Assembly (NCBI GenBank): GCA_003331305.1
Contig: QOQB01000010.1
Coordinates: 1 to 52,881, forward strand
Length of the DNA: 52,881 bases
Reading direction: 5' to 3'
Source of the DNA: Flavobacteriales bacterium
GTDB lineage: Bacteria > Bacteroidota > Bacteroidia > Flavobacteriales > Flavobacteriaceae
Position numbers and translations under genes: made by a program. Numbering within the stretch: position 1 is the first letter of the stretch; every line of letters starts with the position of its first letter. The notes under the pieces are model-generated. The model saw nothing but the letters and a program-made list of their open reading frames with translations. It was not told where the DNA came from and made no database searches. Positions 34,485 through 43,136 of the stretch are shown one piece after another.

Positions 34485-35148
34485 GCTGTGATAATTTAAA
34501 GTAATGAATGGCCTTTGCAACAACCTGTTCCATACTTGCGTTTTTTACTGCTTGAATTGATTTTGGCGTCTGCCTAAAAGCAGTTGCCGTTGTGTTACCA
34601 ATACAAAAACAGTGTGCATTTGTGATATCATTTTGATTTTGATGGCTTTCAACGCCGCTTGGGCTAAAGAAAAGGATGGCGTCTGGAGCGGCCTCAATTT
34701 TTGTATTTGTAAGTTCCGTTTGATACACTACAACCTCACGAAAATTGCACTTCCAATCCTTCATTTTATTGGCTAAAACAGGTAATCTTCGATTTCCACA
34801 AAAATGCAAAAAATGAGAATTTTTATCCAATTTTTCAATAAAATCAATCAAAACAGACATGTTTTGAGCAGTTTTAAGCGGTTTTATATTTTTTCCCAAA
34901 AGTAGTTTTTCGGACTGTTTTCCCACACAAAGTACTTGTGTATCGTGCAAATTATGTGCTTTATTAAGTACAGCTTTTGTCGCATTTTGACTGCTAAAAA
35001 TCACGTAATCTGCTAGCGTAGGAAGTTCAAAATGTACGGGCACAATGCGAATCGCGTTATACTCCATATACGCCAATCCGTTTTGAACAATCCGTTCTCT
35101 TAACAAACTGGGTAAGGTTTTGGTCGATAAAATGAATGGCTTATCCAT
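34477..35148 (-). CDS. hemD: Uroporphyrinogen-III synthase
   Basis: A 223-residue HemD, which closes hydroxymethylbilane to uroporphyrinogen III. The family has low similarity overall; visible elements are [16 protein letters not shown] and [14 protein letters not shown] (the two lobes' glycine/serine loops) and the [13 protein letters not shown] segment near the end. The operon position, between hemC and hemE with 8-nt overlaps on each side, strongly supports the call. Confidence 0.93.
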   Translation of the reverse strand: MDKPFILSTKTLPSLLRERIVQNGLAYMEYNAIRIVPVHFELPTLADYVIFSSQNATKAVLNKAHNLHDTQVLCVGKQSEKLLLGKNIKPLKTAQNMSVLIDFIEKLDKNSHFLHFCGNRRLPVLANKMKDWKCNFREVVVYQTELTNTKIEAAPDAILFFSPSGVESHQNQNDITNAHCFCIGNTTATAFRQTPKSIQAVKNASMEQVVAKAIHYFKLSQHA

Positions 35149-36031
35149 CTAACACATCTTTTGCTCCTTTTGCAAGGAGTTGCTCCGCAGCAGATTTCCC
35201 AATATGTTTTTCATCTAAAGCAAAAACCGCATCAAAAACCAATTGTTTTTTGCCGTCTTTTTGGGTGATAGATCCCTTAAAATGTATCCCATCATCAACT
35301 ACTTGCGCATGCGCGCCAATGGGCGCAGTACATCCGCCTTCGAGGACTCGCAAAAAAAGGCGTTCCTCTTCTGCACAACGCGCTGTTTCTTCGTGATTCA
35401 ATTTGTTGAGAGCAGACAGCAGCTCTTGATTTTCTGTCAATGCAGTAACCAAAATAGCACCTTGTGCGGGTGCTGGAATCATCCAATCCAATACCACACT
35501 ATTTTCAGGAAGCATTTCTAGTCTAGAAAGTCCCGCCATTGCCATGATGGTTCCATCAAAATTAGATTCGCTGAGCTTTTTTAATCGTGTGGGCACATTA
35601 CCTCGAATATCGGTAATGGTATGTGACGGATATTTATGTTTCCACTGAGCTGCACGTCTTAAGCTGCTTGTTGCTACAACGTAATTTTTAGATTCCCAAT
35701 TGGAATTATTCGTAACGATTACATCTTGCCACGCGCCACGTTTGGGAATAAACGCCGTTGTTATGCCTTGCGGCAATTGTGTGGGCACATCTTTCATGCT
35801 ATGTACTGCGATGTCTACATCGCCAGCAAGTAAGGCCGTGTCAAGTTCTTTGGTAAAAATTCCTTGCACACCCAATTCATACAGCGGTTTTTGTTGTTGT
35901 TGGTCACCGCTAGATTGTATGGGAACAAGCTCACTTTTTAACCCAATGGACGTTAACATGGTTTGCACCCAACGTGCCTGCCAAAGCGCAAGTGCGCTAC
36001 CACGAGTCCCTATGCGAACGGGACTACTCAT
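35141..36031 (-). CDS. hemC: Hydroxymethylbilane synthase (porphobilinogen deaminase)
   Basis: A 296-residue HemC that polymerises four porphobilinogens. The N-terminus VRIGTRGSALALWQARWVQ, the substrate arginines in ATSSLRRAAQWKHKYP and IRGNVPTRLKKL, and the cofactor-binding cysteine in LEGGCTAPIGAHA are all present. The start at 36031 overlaps the hemA stop by 8 nt; the longer ORF from 36094 only adds residues read inside hemA. Confidence 0.98.
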   Translation of the reverse strand: MSSPVRIGTRGSALALWQARWVQTMLTSIGLKSELVPIQSSGDQQQQKPLYELGVQGIFTKELDTALLAGDVDIAVHSMKDVPTQLPQGITTAFIPKRGAWQDVIVTNNSNWESKNYVVATSSLRRAAQWKHKYPSHTITDIRGNVPTRLKKLSESNFDGTIMAMAGLSRLEMLPENSVVLDWMIPAPAQGAILVTALTENQELLSALNKLNHEETARCAEEERLFLRVLEGGCTAPIGAHAQVVDDGIHFKGSITQKDGKKQLVFDAVFALDEKHIGKSAAEQLLAKGAKDVLDG

Positions 36032-37259
36032 CCGTTGCAACATTAAAAAGCGTTTCCAGTGCTTTAACACTTTCATCGGTATCGGCACTTTCACGCAACT
36101 GGTTTGCCATGCGGTTGGTAAGCTTTTGAATAAGGCGCTCGGATACGGCTACAGCTTGTACTTCATCCAAGGATGGATTTTTTTTACGCTGTACTTCCAG
36201 TTCTTTTTGCTGTATGTTCTGCATCAATTTTTTAACGGCACTAATCGCAGGAGCAAACTTTCTACTTTCCATCCATGCGTTAAAATCCGCTAACACTTCG
36301 CGAATAACTATTTCGGCTTGCGGTACAAATTTTTGACGCGCAAGAACTGTTTTATCAGACATTTTGGAAAGCTCGTCTAAGTGCAGTAATGTAACATTTG
36401 GCAGTTCCTCTACGTTTGGATTTACATTTTTGGGCATAGATAAATCCAAAATAAGTAGTGGTTTATCTGTATGAATAACCGATTTTGCGATAGTCGGTTT
36501 TTCGGCTCCTGTGGCAACAACAAGCACATCGGCTTTTCGAATTTCAACGGGTAGCGCAGCGTAATCTTTTACATCAATAGAAAATTTCCCACCTAATTCT
36601 TCGGCACGTTCACGCGTTCTGTTAATTAGGGTGATATGATTATTTTTGGTGTGTTTGATAAGATTTTCGCATGTATTTCGACCAATTTTACCAACACCAA
36701 AAAGCACGATGTTTTTATCGTCTAAATCAGTAATGGTATCCAACATATAACGTACCGAAACATAGGAAACAGAAGTTGCTCCAGATGACAATTCCGTTTC
36801 GGTTTTTATGCGTTTGCTTGCTTGGATTACTGCATTAAACATGCGCTCCATATACGAGCTCAACATATTCTTTCGTTTAGACAACTTAAAACTTTGCTTT
36901 AATTGGGCAATAATCTCAAAATCGCCTAATATTTGACTGTCTAAACCTGTTCCTACACGGAATAAATGCATTATGGCATCTTGCCCTTTACGAACGACAC
37001 CAACTTTTTCAAACGCTTCTTTAGTACCTTCAGAATGCTTAAACAACAATGTTTTTAATGTTTCTACGTCATCTACTTGTGCATAGATTTCGGTTCTATT
37101 ACAGGTAGAACTAACAACTAGAGAAGAAATCCCTTCTATTTGCGCATCGTCAAAAAGGTAAGGGATTACGCTTGTTGTAAGGCTAAATTTACCTCTTAGT
37201 GACGCATCTGCTTTTTTGTAGCTAACGCCCACACAATAAAAAGTATCCGTTGCCGGCAT
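36024..37259 (-). CDS. hemA: Glutamyl-tRNA reductase
   Basis: A 411-residue HemA, the first committed enzyme of the C5 heme route; it reduces glutamyl-tRNA to glutamate-1-semialdehyde. The catalytic Cys is in SSTCNRTEIYAQ, the NADPH fold in LFGVGKIGRNTCENL, followed by LINRTRERAEEL and the dimerisation helices. The ORF runs further upstream (to 37454), but family starts fit the ATG at 37259 and the extension includes the promoter region. First gene of hemA-C-D-E-F-B. HemL, the next enzyme of the route, is not in this window. Confidence 0.97.
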   Translation of the reverse strand: MPATDTFYCVGVSYKKADASLRGKFSLTTSVIPYLFDDAQIEGISSLVVSSTCNRTEIYAQVDDVETLKTLLFKHSEGTKEAFEKVGVVRKGQDAIMHLFRVGTGLDSQILGDFEIIAQLKQSFKLSKRKNMLSSYMERMFNAVIQASKRIKTETELSSGATSVSYVSVRYMLDTITDLDDKNIVLFGVGKIGRNTCENLIKHTKNNHITLINRTRERAEELGGKFSIDVKDYAALPVEIRKADVLVVATGAEKPTIAKSVIHTDKPLLILDLSMPKNVNPNVEELPNVTLLHLDELSKMSDKTVLARQKFVPQAEIVIREVLADFNAWMESRKFAPAISAVKKLMQNIQQKELEVQRKKNPSLDEVQAVAVSERLIQKLTNRMANQLRESADTDESVKALETLFNVATDE

Positions 37260-37280
37260 TTTTGGTTTTTTGTTGCATAG

Positions 37281-37288
37281 CAAAAATA
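37281..37288 (-). promoter_or_regulatory. -7 element TATTTTTG for the hemA operon
   Basis: Exact TAnnTTTG on the minus strand, 21 nt before the hemA ATG. Lies in the 158-bp region shared with the divergent AraC-type regulator. Confidence 0.5.
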
Positions 37289-37381
37289 ACGCACAGCAAA
37301 GACAAAAAATAACGCTAAAAGTACTTTTTGTATCGGGATTAGAACTCCCATAGCATCGGTTAAAATTCCATTTTTTCTTTG

Positions 37382-37389
37382 TATTTTTG
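37382..37389 (+). promoter_or_regulatory. -7 element TATTTTTG for the AraC-type regulator operon
   Basis: Exact TAnnTTTG, 28 nt before the ATG at 37418. About 93 bp from the hemA element, so one regulator site could affect both. Confidence 0.5.
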
Positions 37390-37417
37390 TTTATGTTCAT
37401 TAAAACATAAAAATACG

Positions 37418-38305
37418 ATGTCGTTAAAAAGTAACGTTTTAAGTCCCCGAGCAAATCAACTTATTGAGGACGGATTTTACGTCCTGACTTACGAAAACGA
37501 CGCTGATATTTCACAGCCCATTGCGCGCCATGTGGACGCGAGTTTAATTCAATTTCATTTTTGTTTTCGCGGCAGTGCAACCTTTCATTTTAACCAACGC
37601 ACCTATAGTTTACCCCTTTTGGACGAACATGTGTTGTTGCTTTACAACCCCCAACGCGATCTTCCTATGGAGATGGATGTAAGCCCAAACTCGCAATTGG
37701 TTACGGTTTTAATTTCTATCAAAAAATTCCACAGTTTGTTTTCGCAAGAAGCCAATCAAATTAGTTTTTTGTCTGATGAAAACGCCGATAAAAAATATTA
37801 TAAGGATCACATTATAACTCCCTCGATGGCAGTGGCGTTAAGTCAAATTTTGCAACATCAACCCAACACATTGATGAGCCGATTGTATTTGAAGGGAAAA
37901 GTTTATGAGTTGTTGAGTTTGTACTTTAACCCTACCGAAGCAACGGACGTTGCAGAATGCCCATTTTTGGTAGATGAAGAAAACGTTCGAAAGATCCGCA
38001 ATGCCAAGAAAATTGTACTAGAACGCATGACAAATCCACCTAGCTTACAGGATTTAGCAGACGAAATAGGACTAAGTTTAAAAAAGCTGAAAGAGGGTTT
38101 TAAGCAGCTCTACGGAAGTACGGTGTATCAGTTTATTTTGGATCACAAAATGAATCATGCGCGCCAGCTTTTGGGTTCGGGATCTTACAATGTAAACGAG
38201 GTTGCGCTACAGCTCGGCTATAGCAATTCTAGTCACTTTATTGATGCGTTTAAAAAGAAGTTTGGCACAACGCCAAAAAAATACCTTTTGTCTGTATCTT
38301 CGTAA
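37418..38305 (+). CDS. AraC-family transcriptional regulator next to the heme genes
   Basis: A 295-residue regulator. The N-terminal ~190 residues form a cupin-like sensing part (SLIQFHFCFRGSATFHFNQR). The C-terminal AraC DNA-binding domain has two helix-turn-helix units: PSLQDLADEIGLSLKKLKEG and YNVNEVALQLGYSNSSHFID, closing with FKKKFGTTPKKYL. It is divergent from hemA and 14 nt upstream of hemH, so local control of heme synthesis is a reasonable inference; some AraC proteins of this kind respond to siderophores or iron in other bacteria, but the ligand here is unknown. Start chosen at ATG 37418, downstream of the -7 element. Confidence 0.93.
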   Translation: MSLKSNVLSPRANQLIEDGFYVLTYENDADISQPIARHVDASLIQFHFCFRGSATFHFNQRTYSLPLLDEHVLLLYNPQRDLPMEMDVSPNSQLVTVLISIKKFHSLFSQEANQISFLSDENADKKYYKDHIITPSMAVALSQILQHQPNTLMSRLYLKGKVYELLSLYFNPTEATDVAECPFLVDEENVRKIRNAKKIVLERMTNPPSLQDLADEIGLSLKKLKEGFKQLYGSTVYQFILDHKMNHARQLLGSGSYNVNEVALQLGYSNSSHFIDAFKKKFGTTPKKYLLSVSS

Positions 38306-38319
38306 CGAAAAATTAAGCT

Positions 38320-39339
38320 ATGAAAGGAGTACTATTGGTGAACTTAGGTTCGCCGCAAAGTCCTACTGCAAAGGACGTTAAGCCTTATTTGGAAGAATTT
38401 TTAATGGATGAGCGGGTAATAGATGTTCCCAAGTGGTTTCGCTCGTTTTTGGTAAAGGGGATTATTCTAAAAACCCGTCCCAAAAAATCAGCAAAAGCTT
38501 ATCAAAAGATTTGGTGGGATGAGGGCTCACCGCTTATTGTGCTCTCTGAACGATTGCAAGAAAAAGTAGCTGCAAATACTGCTGTACCCATCGCATTGGC
38601 AATGCGATACGGGCAACCATCTATTGCTACTGGCTTAGAAGAATTGCACAAAAAAGGTATTGATGAGGTATTGCTTGTGCCGCTTTACCCGCAACATGCG
38701 ATGGCAACCACCGAAACCATTTTGGTTTTGGCAGAAGAAATTCGCGCAAAGCAGTATCCAAACATGACCTTTACGCATCTGCCTGCTTTTTACCATCACC
38801 CCGACTATATTCGTGTGTTGTCACATTCTATTCAAGAGTATTTACAAGACAAGCCGTGGGAGCATTTGCTGTTCTCGTATCATGGCGTTCCAGAGCGTCA
38901 TATTCGCAAGTCGGATGTGACCAAATCGCATTGTAAAATTGACGGAGAATGTTGTCAAACCAAATCGGACGCACACGCATATTGCTATCGTCATCAGTGT
39001 TACGAAACCACACGACAAGTTGCCGAATATTTGGAATTGCGCCCAGGGAGTTTTTCTACTTCTTTTCAATCTCGATTAGCTGGTGACAAGTGGCTACGTC
39101 CATATACCGACAAAACTGTAGAAGCGTTTGCAAAAAACGGTACCAAACAAATGGCAGTTGTAACTCCTGCCTTTATATCGGATTGTTTAGAAACGCTTGA
39201 AGAAATTGGCATGGAAGCCAAAGAGGATTTTGAAGAAAAAGGGGGCGATGAAATGCATGTAGTTCCTTGTATTAACGACCGTGATGACTGGGTAAAAGTC
39301 ATGAGTCGATGGATTGATGAATGGGCAATATCGTCTTAG
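38320..39339 (+). CDS. hemH: Ferrochelatase
   Basis: A 339-residue enzyme that inserts Fe2+ into protoporphyrin IX. It has VLLVNLGSPQSPTAKDVKPY, LVPLYPQHAMATTET, the catalytic His region FSYHGVPERHIRKSD and the second His/Glu region TPAFISDCLETLEEIG. A cysteine-rich stretch (HCKIDGECCQ, then CYRHQC) lies in the middle; cysteines there are known in other bacterial ferrochelatases, but I cannot say whether a cluster is bound. Follows the regulator gene by 14 nt. Confidence 0.98.
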   Translation: MKGVLLVNLGSPQSPTAKDVKPYLEEFLMDERVIDVPKWFRSFLVKGIILKTRPKKSAKAYQKIWWDEGSPLIVLSERLQEKVAANTAVPIALAMRYGQPSIATGLEELHKKGIDEVLLVPLYPQHAMATTETILVLAEEIRAKQYPNMTFTHLPAFYHHPDYIRVLSHSIQEYLQDKPWEHLLFSYHGVPERHIRKSDVTKSHCKIDGECCQTKSDAHAYCYRHQCYETTRQVAEYLELRPGSFSTSFQSRLAGDKWLRPYTDKTVEAFAKNGTKQMAVVTPAFISDCLETLEEIGMEAKEDFEEKGGDEMHVVPCINDRDDWVKVMSRWIDEWAISS

Positions 39340-39377
39340 TTTATAAAAAAATGTACCTTTAGATCAATTGTTTGCAC

Positions 39378-39920
39378 GTGGAAGCCTATAACTATATAAA
39401 AGCCTTACACCTCATTTTTGTGATCACCTATTTTGCGGGACTCTTCTATATTCCACGATTGATGGTATATCAAGTAGAGGCCGCACTGCGACCCAAAAAC
39501 GAAGCAGATATTTTGCTGCCACAATTGCAATTAATGATGCGTCGGTTGTGGGTAATTATTACTGTTCCTTCGGGGATTTTGGCAACACTTTTTGCGGTGT
39601 GGTTGTTGGTGCTTATGCCTATTTGGTTGGCCCAACCCTGGATGTGGGTTAAGCTTGTTTTTGTGGGGCTGTTGGTGTTATATCATGCCAAAACATATAA
39701 AATGTACAAAGAATTTTTACGTGGCGAACACAGGCATAGCGCTACCTTTTTCCGTTTTTGGAACGAGGGTGCTACGCTGATTTTGTTTGCTGTGGTATTT
39801 CTAGCTATTCTAAAAAACAGCGTGCATTGGATTTTTGGACTTGTCGGTTTGATTGGCTTAGCTGGATTACTGATGTTAGGAATTCGGCTATATAAACGCT
39901 ACCGAACTAAAAAATTGTAG
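39378..39920 (+). CDS. hemJ: Protoporphyrinogen IX oxidase HemJ-like (CopD family) membrane protein
   Basis: A ~180-residue protein with four to five membrane helices. The first helix, YIKALHLIFVITYFAGLFYI, with PRLMVYQ after it, matches HemJ (conserved His and Arg); a late FFRFWNEGATLILF block also fits. HemJ oxidises protoporphyrinogen IX to protoporphyrin IX, which is otherwise the missing step between HemF and HemH in this cluster. Sequences of this type are often labelled only CopD family. There is no ATG start: GTG at 39378 gives the best family fit; a TTG at 39372 is the alternative. Lies 38 nt after hemH and 4 nt before the kinase gene. Confidence 0.85.
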   Translation: MEAYNYIKALHLIFVITYFAGLFYIPRLMVYQVEAALRPKNEADILLPQLQLMMRRLWVIITVPSGILATLFAVWLLVLMPIWLAQPWMWVKLVFVGLLVLYHAKTYKMYKEFLRGEHRHSATFFRFWNEGATLILFAVVFLAILKNSVHWIFGLVGLIGLAGLLMLGIRLYKRYRTKKL

Positions 39921-39924
39921 CCTT

Positions 39925-41364
39925 ATGCGTTTGCTGTCTTTACGTGCGCGCATTTTTACTGCCCTCATTTTTTTGATGGTTGTTGCTTCGTTGCTTATTG
40001 CAGGAGTTACTATTTTCCAGTATCGAGAGCAATCCAACACCTATCACGAACAACGTTTGGAGCGCAAGGAAAATCAATTAAAAAAACGAATTGCCTATCT
40101 GCTTAATGACACTGTCTTAGCTGTTACCCCAGAAAACGCGGCTGCTATTTTTGAACCGCACATGCAGCAAACTTCCGATGTATTGAATATTAACTTTAGA
40201 ATATACAGCCTTTCAGGAGTGTTGCAATCATCTACACAACTTATGGAAGCAGCGCCTGTTCAAGTGCTTCCTGATATACTATTGAATCAATTGCAGTCGA
40301 GAACATCTGAGCGCCTTATTGATGTGAGCACCACAAACGGCATCCGAATGCGGTCTTCTTACTTTTATGCTTTTGACGCTAATGGGTTACCCTTGGCAAT
40401 TCTAAACGTCCCGTATTACGACGATGATTCATTAAGCTCACTAGAATTAAATGCCTTTTTACTTCGCTTGGTTCAAGTATATGTAATCATGCTGATAATC
40501 GCTATTATTCTAGCGTTTATTGTATCCTCTTATATAACGCAATCGTTGGAAACAATCAGTATAAAACTTAATCAAACCAAACTGGCTAAATCAAACTCAA
40601 AAATTGAATTGACAAAAGCAAGCAAAGAAATTTCGGCATTGGTCGAGGCCTATAACCATATGGTTGATGAGTTGGAACAAAGTGCCATAAAACTTGCCAA
40701 ATCGCAGCGCGAGATTGCTTGGCGCGAAATGGCTAAACAGGTAGCACACGAAATCAAAAACCCGCTAACCCCCATGCGGTTAAGCATCCAACACTTTGAG
40801 CAACAAGTAGCTAAAGGTACTTCGGAGTGGAAGACTCAAGTGCATGAATTTAGCCAAACACTCATCCAACAAATTGACACTATGAGTGCTATTGCTTCAG
40901 CATTTTCGCAGTTTGCAGCCATGCCAACGGGGCAGTCAGAGCTATTAAATGTAACAGAAACCGTAAAGCGCGCTCTAGAGTTATACAAAGATGCACCCAT
41001 AGCTTTAGATGCTGATACTGCATACTACGCTCAGCTTGACGCAACACAATTGGTACGGATTATTAATAACCTGATGAGTAATGCTATAGACGCATGTGCT
41101 GAGGTTAGTAAGCCATTCATCGAGGTACGTATTTTTGGCGATAAAAAATGGATTTATGTCTCTGTAGAGGACAATGGCAAAGGCGTTTCTGATTCTCTTC
41201 AAGAACGCATTTTTGAACCTACTTTTACGACCAAAACAAGCGGCATGGGGCTGGGATTGAGTATGGTAAAATCGATTGTGGAAACCTTTGGCGGTACAAT
41301 ACAATTTGAGTCAATACCTAATGTTAAAACACGTTTTCAAGTCCGTTTTCCACGGATTGATTAA
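39925..41364 (+). CDS. Sensor histidine kinase (NtrY-like)
   Basis: A 479-residue membrane kinase: N-terminal helix (about 12-30), extracytoplasmic sensor of ~155 residues, second helix (about 187-210), HAMP region, and kinase core. The phospho-accepting His is in AHEIKNPLTPMRLSIQHF; the N box is NNLMSNAIDAC, and G boxes are VEDNGKGVSDSLQERIFEP and GMGLGLSMVKSIVETFGG. All catalytic parts are present. No response regulator gene lies in this window, so it is an orphan kinase co-transcribed with heme genes; the sensed signal is unknown. The stop overlaps the convergent acyltransferase gene by 4 nt. Confidence 0.94.
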   Translation: MRLLSLRARIFTALIFLMVVASLLIAGVTIFQYREQSNTYHEQRLERKENQLKKRIAYLLNDTVLAVTPENAAAIFEPHMQQTSDVLNINFRIYSLSGVLQSSTQLMEAAPVQVLPDILLNQLQSRTSERLIDVSTTNGIRMRSSYFYAFDANGLPLAILNVPYYDDDSLSSLELNAFLLRLVQVYVIMLIIAIILAFIVSSYITQSLETISIKLNQTKLAKSNSKIELTKASKEISALVEAYNHMVDELEQSAIKLAKSQREIAWREMAKQVAHEIKNPLTPMRLSIQHFEQQVAKGTSEWKTQVHEFSQTLIQQIDTMSAIASAFSQFAAMPTGQSELLNVTETVKRALELYKDAPIALDADTAYYAQLDATQLVRIINNLMSNAIDACAEVSKPFIEVRIFGDKKWIYVSVEDNGKGVSDSLQERIFEPTFTTKTSGMGLGLSMVKSIVETFGGTIQFESIPNVKTRFQVRFPRID

Positions 41365-42092
41365 GATAGGATAGATACTTTAATTTTCTTTTCTAGCATT
41401 ACTAATGTATCAGCGATATTATCTTTTGGAATGGCAATAGGCGGATGGACTTTCAGTATCATTTTTGCGCCAATACCCAAAGGAAAGCTTCCGTATCGGG
41501 TAATTTTCCACGAATCACTTATCGAAATCCCGACCAGCTTTGCATTTGGCATAGCCTTGGCAAGTTGTGTCAAACCAGCATATCGAAATGAGCGCGGCTC
41601 ATGGTTTCTACTTCGCGTGCCCTCAGGAAAAATAACAGCGCTACCATGAGTTTTTGCTAGATGCTCCCCAAATATTTTTAGCTGTTCCAAAGCCTGTTTA
41701 GGCTTCTTTCTATCAATCAAAACCGAGCCGTTCTTTTTTAGATTAAATGAAATACTAGGAATCCTATTTCCTAATTCTTTTTTTCCAACAAACTTGGGAT
41801 AAATCTTTCTCAAGTACCAAATCAGCGGGGGAATGTCGTAGGTGCTTTGGTGATTAGCAACAAAGATGTATGATTGGTTTTTATTTAGCTCAAAAGGCAT
41901 GTTAAATACTATACGCGTCCCTAATATGTTGAGCGTTCGTAATAAAAAAAAATTAAGTACATCAACACTTGTTTTGTGTGCTTGATGTCCAAATAAAAAA
42001 CACAGCCTTTGGACTCCCTCAAAGAGAATTAAAAAAAACCCAAAAAAGAGATAGTACAATACGCTAAGCGGGTATGCAAGTAGCTTAGCCAT
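41361..42092 (-). CDS. 1-acyl-sn-glycerol-3-phosphate acyltransferase, second copy
   Basis: A 243-residue PlsC-family enzyme with an N-terminal membrane segment (LSVLYYLFFGFFLILF), HX4D motif VANHQSTYDIP, KKELGNRIPSIS, and IFPEGTRSRNHEPRSF with a canonical FPEGTR (the other copy at 9642 has YPEGLV). This one is thus closer to the standard PlsC. It follows the bacilliredoxin gene by 8 nt on the same strand. Confidence 0.93.
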   Translation of the reverse strand: MAKLLAYPLSVLYYLFFGFFLILFEGVQRLCFLFGHQAHKTSVDVLNFFLLRTLNILGTRIVFNMPFELNKNQSYIFVANHQSTYDIPPLIWYLRKIYPKFVGKKELGNRIPSISFNLKKNGSVLIDRKKPKQALEQLKIFGEHLAKTHGSAVIFPEGTRSRNHEPRSFRYAGLTQLAKAMPNAKLVGISISDSWKITRYGSFPLGIGAKMILKVHPPIAIPKDNIADTLVMLEKKIKVSILS

Positions 42093-42100
42093 ATCGTAAA

Positions 42101-42511
42101 TTAACAGTGAGCGTTATACGCGTCTTTGAGATTTTCTGCAATAAGCTCGGCAGGACGTCCTTCAATGTGATGACGTTCTAACATATGCACCAATTCGCCG
42201 TCTTTAAAAAGAGCAATACTTGGCGACGACGGGGGGAAAGGGACCATTTGGCTACGTGCCTCAGCGGTAGCCTCTCTGTCTACACCAGCAAAAACAGTAA
42301 TGAGCTGCTCGGGAGCTTTTTCATTGGCAAGCGACATACGTGCACCCGGACGCGCATTGGCGGCGGCACATCCGCAAACCGAATTAACCACTACCAGTGT
42401 GGTGCCACTTTTGCTCAATGCAGAAGTCACATTTTCGGGAGTGGTACATTGTGTAAAGCCAACGGCGGTGAGCTCGTCGCGCATGGGTTGAACAATTTCA
42501 GCAGGATACAT
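42101..42511 (-). CDS. Bacilliredoxin BrxA/BrxB family
   Basis: A 136-residue protein of the YphP/YqiW family (thioredoxin fold). It has the CGC active site in NSVCGCAAANARPGA and the family blocks ITVFAGVDREATAEAR and PFPPSSPSIALFKDGE. Such proteins remove mixed disulfides of bacillithiol with protein thiols in Firmicutes; whether this organism makes bacillithiol cannot be seen here (some Bacteroidetes do). The start at 42511 is favoured since a -7 element (42530-42537) covers the earlier ATG at 42532. Confidence 0.92.
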   Translation of the reverse strand: MYPAEIVQPMRDELTAVGFTQCTTPENVTSALSKSGTTLVVVNSVCGCAAANARPGARMSLANEKAPEQLITVFAGVDREATAEARSQMVPFPPSSPSIALFKDGELVHMLERHHIEGRPAELIAENLKDAYNAHC

Positions 42512-42529
42512 AGCTATAATTTTAGAACA

Positions 42530-42537
42530 CAAAGATA
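42530..42537 (-). promoter_or_regulatory. -7 element TATCTTTG for the bacilliredoxin-acyltransferase pair
   Basis: Exact TAnnTTTG on the minus strand, 18 nt before the ATG at 42511. Confidence 0.5.
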
Positions 42538-42552
42538 CGTAAGCTTGTGGAT

Positions 42553-43071
42553 TTATGCACGCTCACAGTACACCATATAATAGCGTGGTGTGATATAGCG
42601 TAATAAGGGACGGATACCAATTTTTTTGTAATCGGGCGATGCCCAACGCATGGAATCCTTCACCTCCCAACCACTTTTTTCTAGTAAATAATCAAATTGC
42701 TTTTGCTCAAATTCGTGATAGTGTTTATCCCAATCATCTTTAGTATTCCAAAAGGCGGATGTAAACCACAACTTTAGAGGAACTGAGGCGATAAGCTTAT
42801 CACAATGTATTTGACTTAAAATATTAAAAGGTGCTAGCATATGCTCAAATATCTCAAAAGCGGTTACGCAATCTGCTCCGGTATTTAAATACGCATGATA
42901 ATCTGTATCTAAATTTTCGCCTTTCGTATTTTGAACAGTATACCCCGCATTTCCTAAAAAATCTGAAAGGGAATTAGGCGTTCCTAAATCTAGTAAAGAA
43001 GCTTCATTGGGTAAGTGCTTTTGAACAAAGGCGCGCGTTCTGTTAAACCTGCGGATTTTAGGAGTAGCCAT
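42553..43071 (-). CDS. Class I SAM-dependent methyltransferase
   Basis: A 172-residue methyltransferase-like protein: glycine/acidic motif I SLLDLGTPNSLSDFLG, ENLDTD near motif II, and CVTAFEIFEHMLAPFNIL near motif IV (E/HE pattern of small-molecule methyltransferases). The sequence is short for the class and I cannot name a substrate. Single gene, divergent from the TerB/DnaJ gene. The start has a TACTTTAG (43092-43099), one mismatch from consensus, 20 nt upstream. Confidence 0.8.
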   Translation of the reverse strand: MATPKIRRFNRTRAFVQKHLPNEASLLDLGTPNSLSDFLGNAGYTVQNTKGENLDTDYHAYLNTGADCVTAFEIFEHMLAPFNILSQIHCDKLIASVPLKLWFTSAFWNTKDDWDKHYHEFEQKQFDYLLEKSGWEVKDSMRWASPDYKKIGIRPLLRYITPRYYMVYCERA

Positions 43072-43124
43072 TTTAGCGAATAAAATTTGTGCTAAAGTAA
43101 ATCAAATCCGCCTAAAATCCTTCG

Positions 43125-43132
43125 TACTTTTG
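43125..43132 (+). promoter_or_regulatory. -7 element TACTTTTG for the TerB/DnaJ operon
   Basis: Exact TAnnTTTG ending 4 nt before the ATG at 43137. Confidence 0.55.
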
Positions 43133-43136
43133 CACC

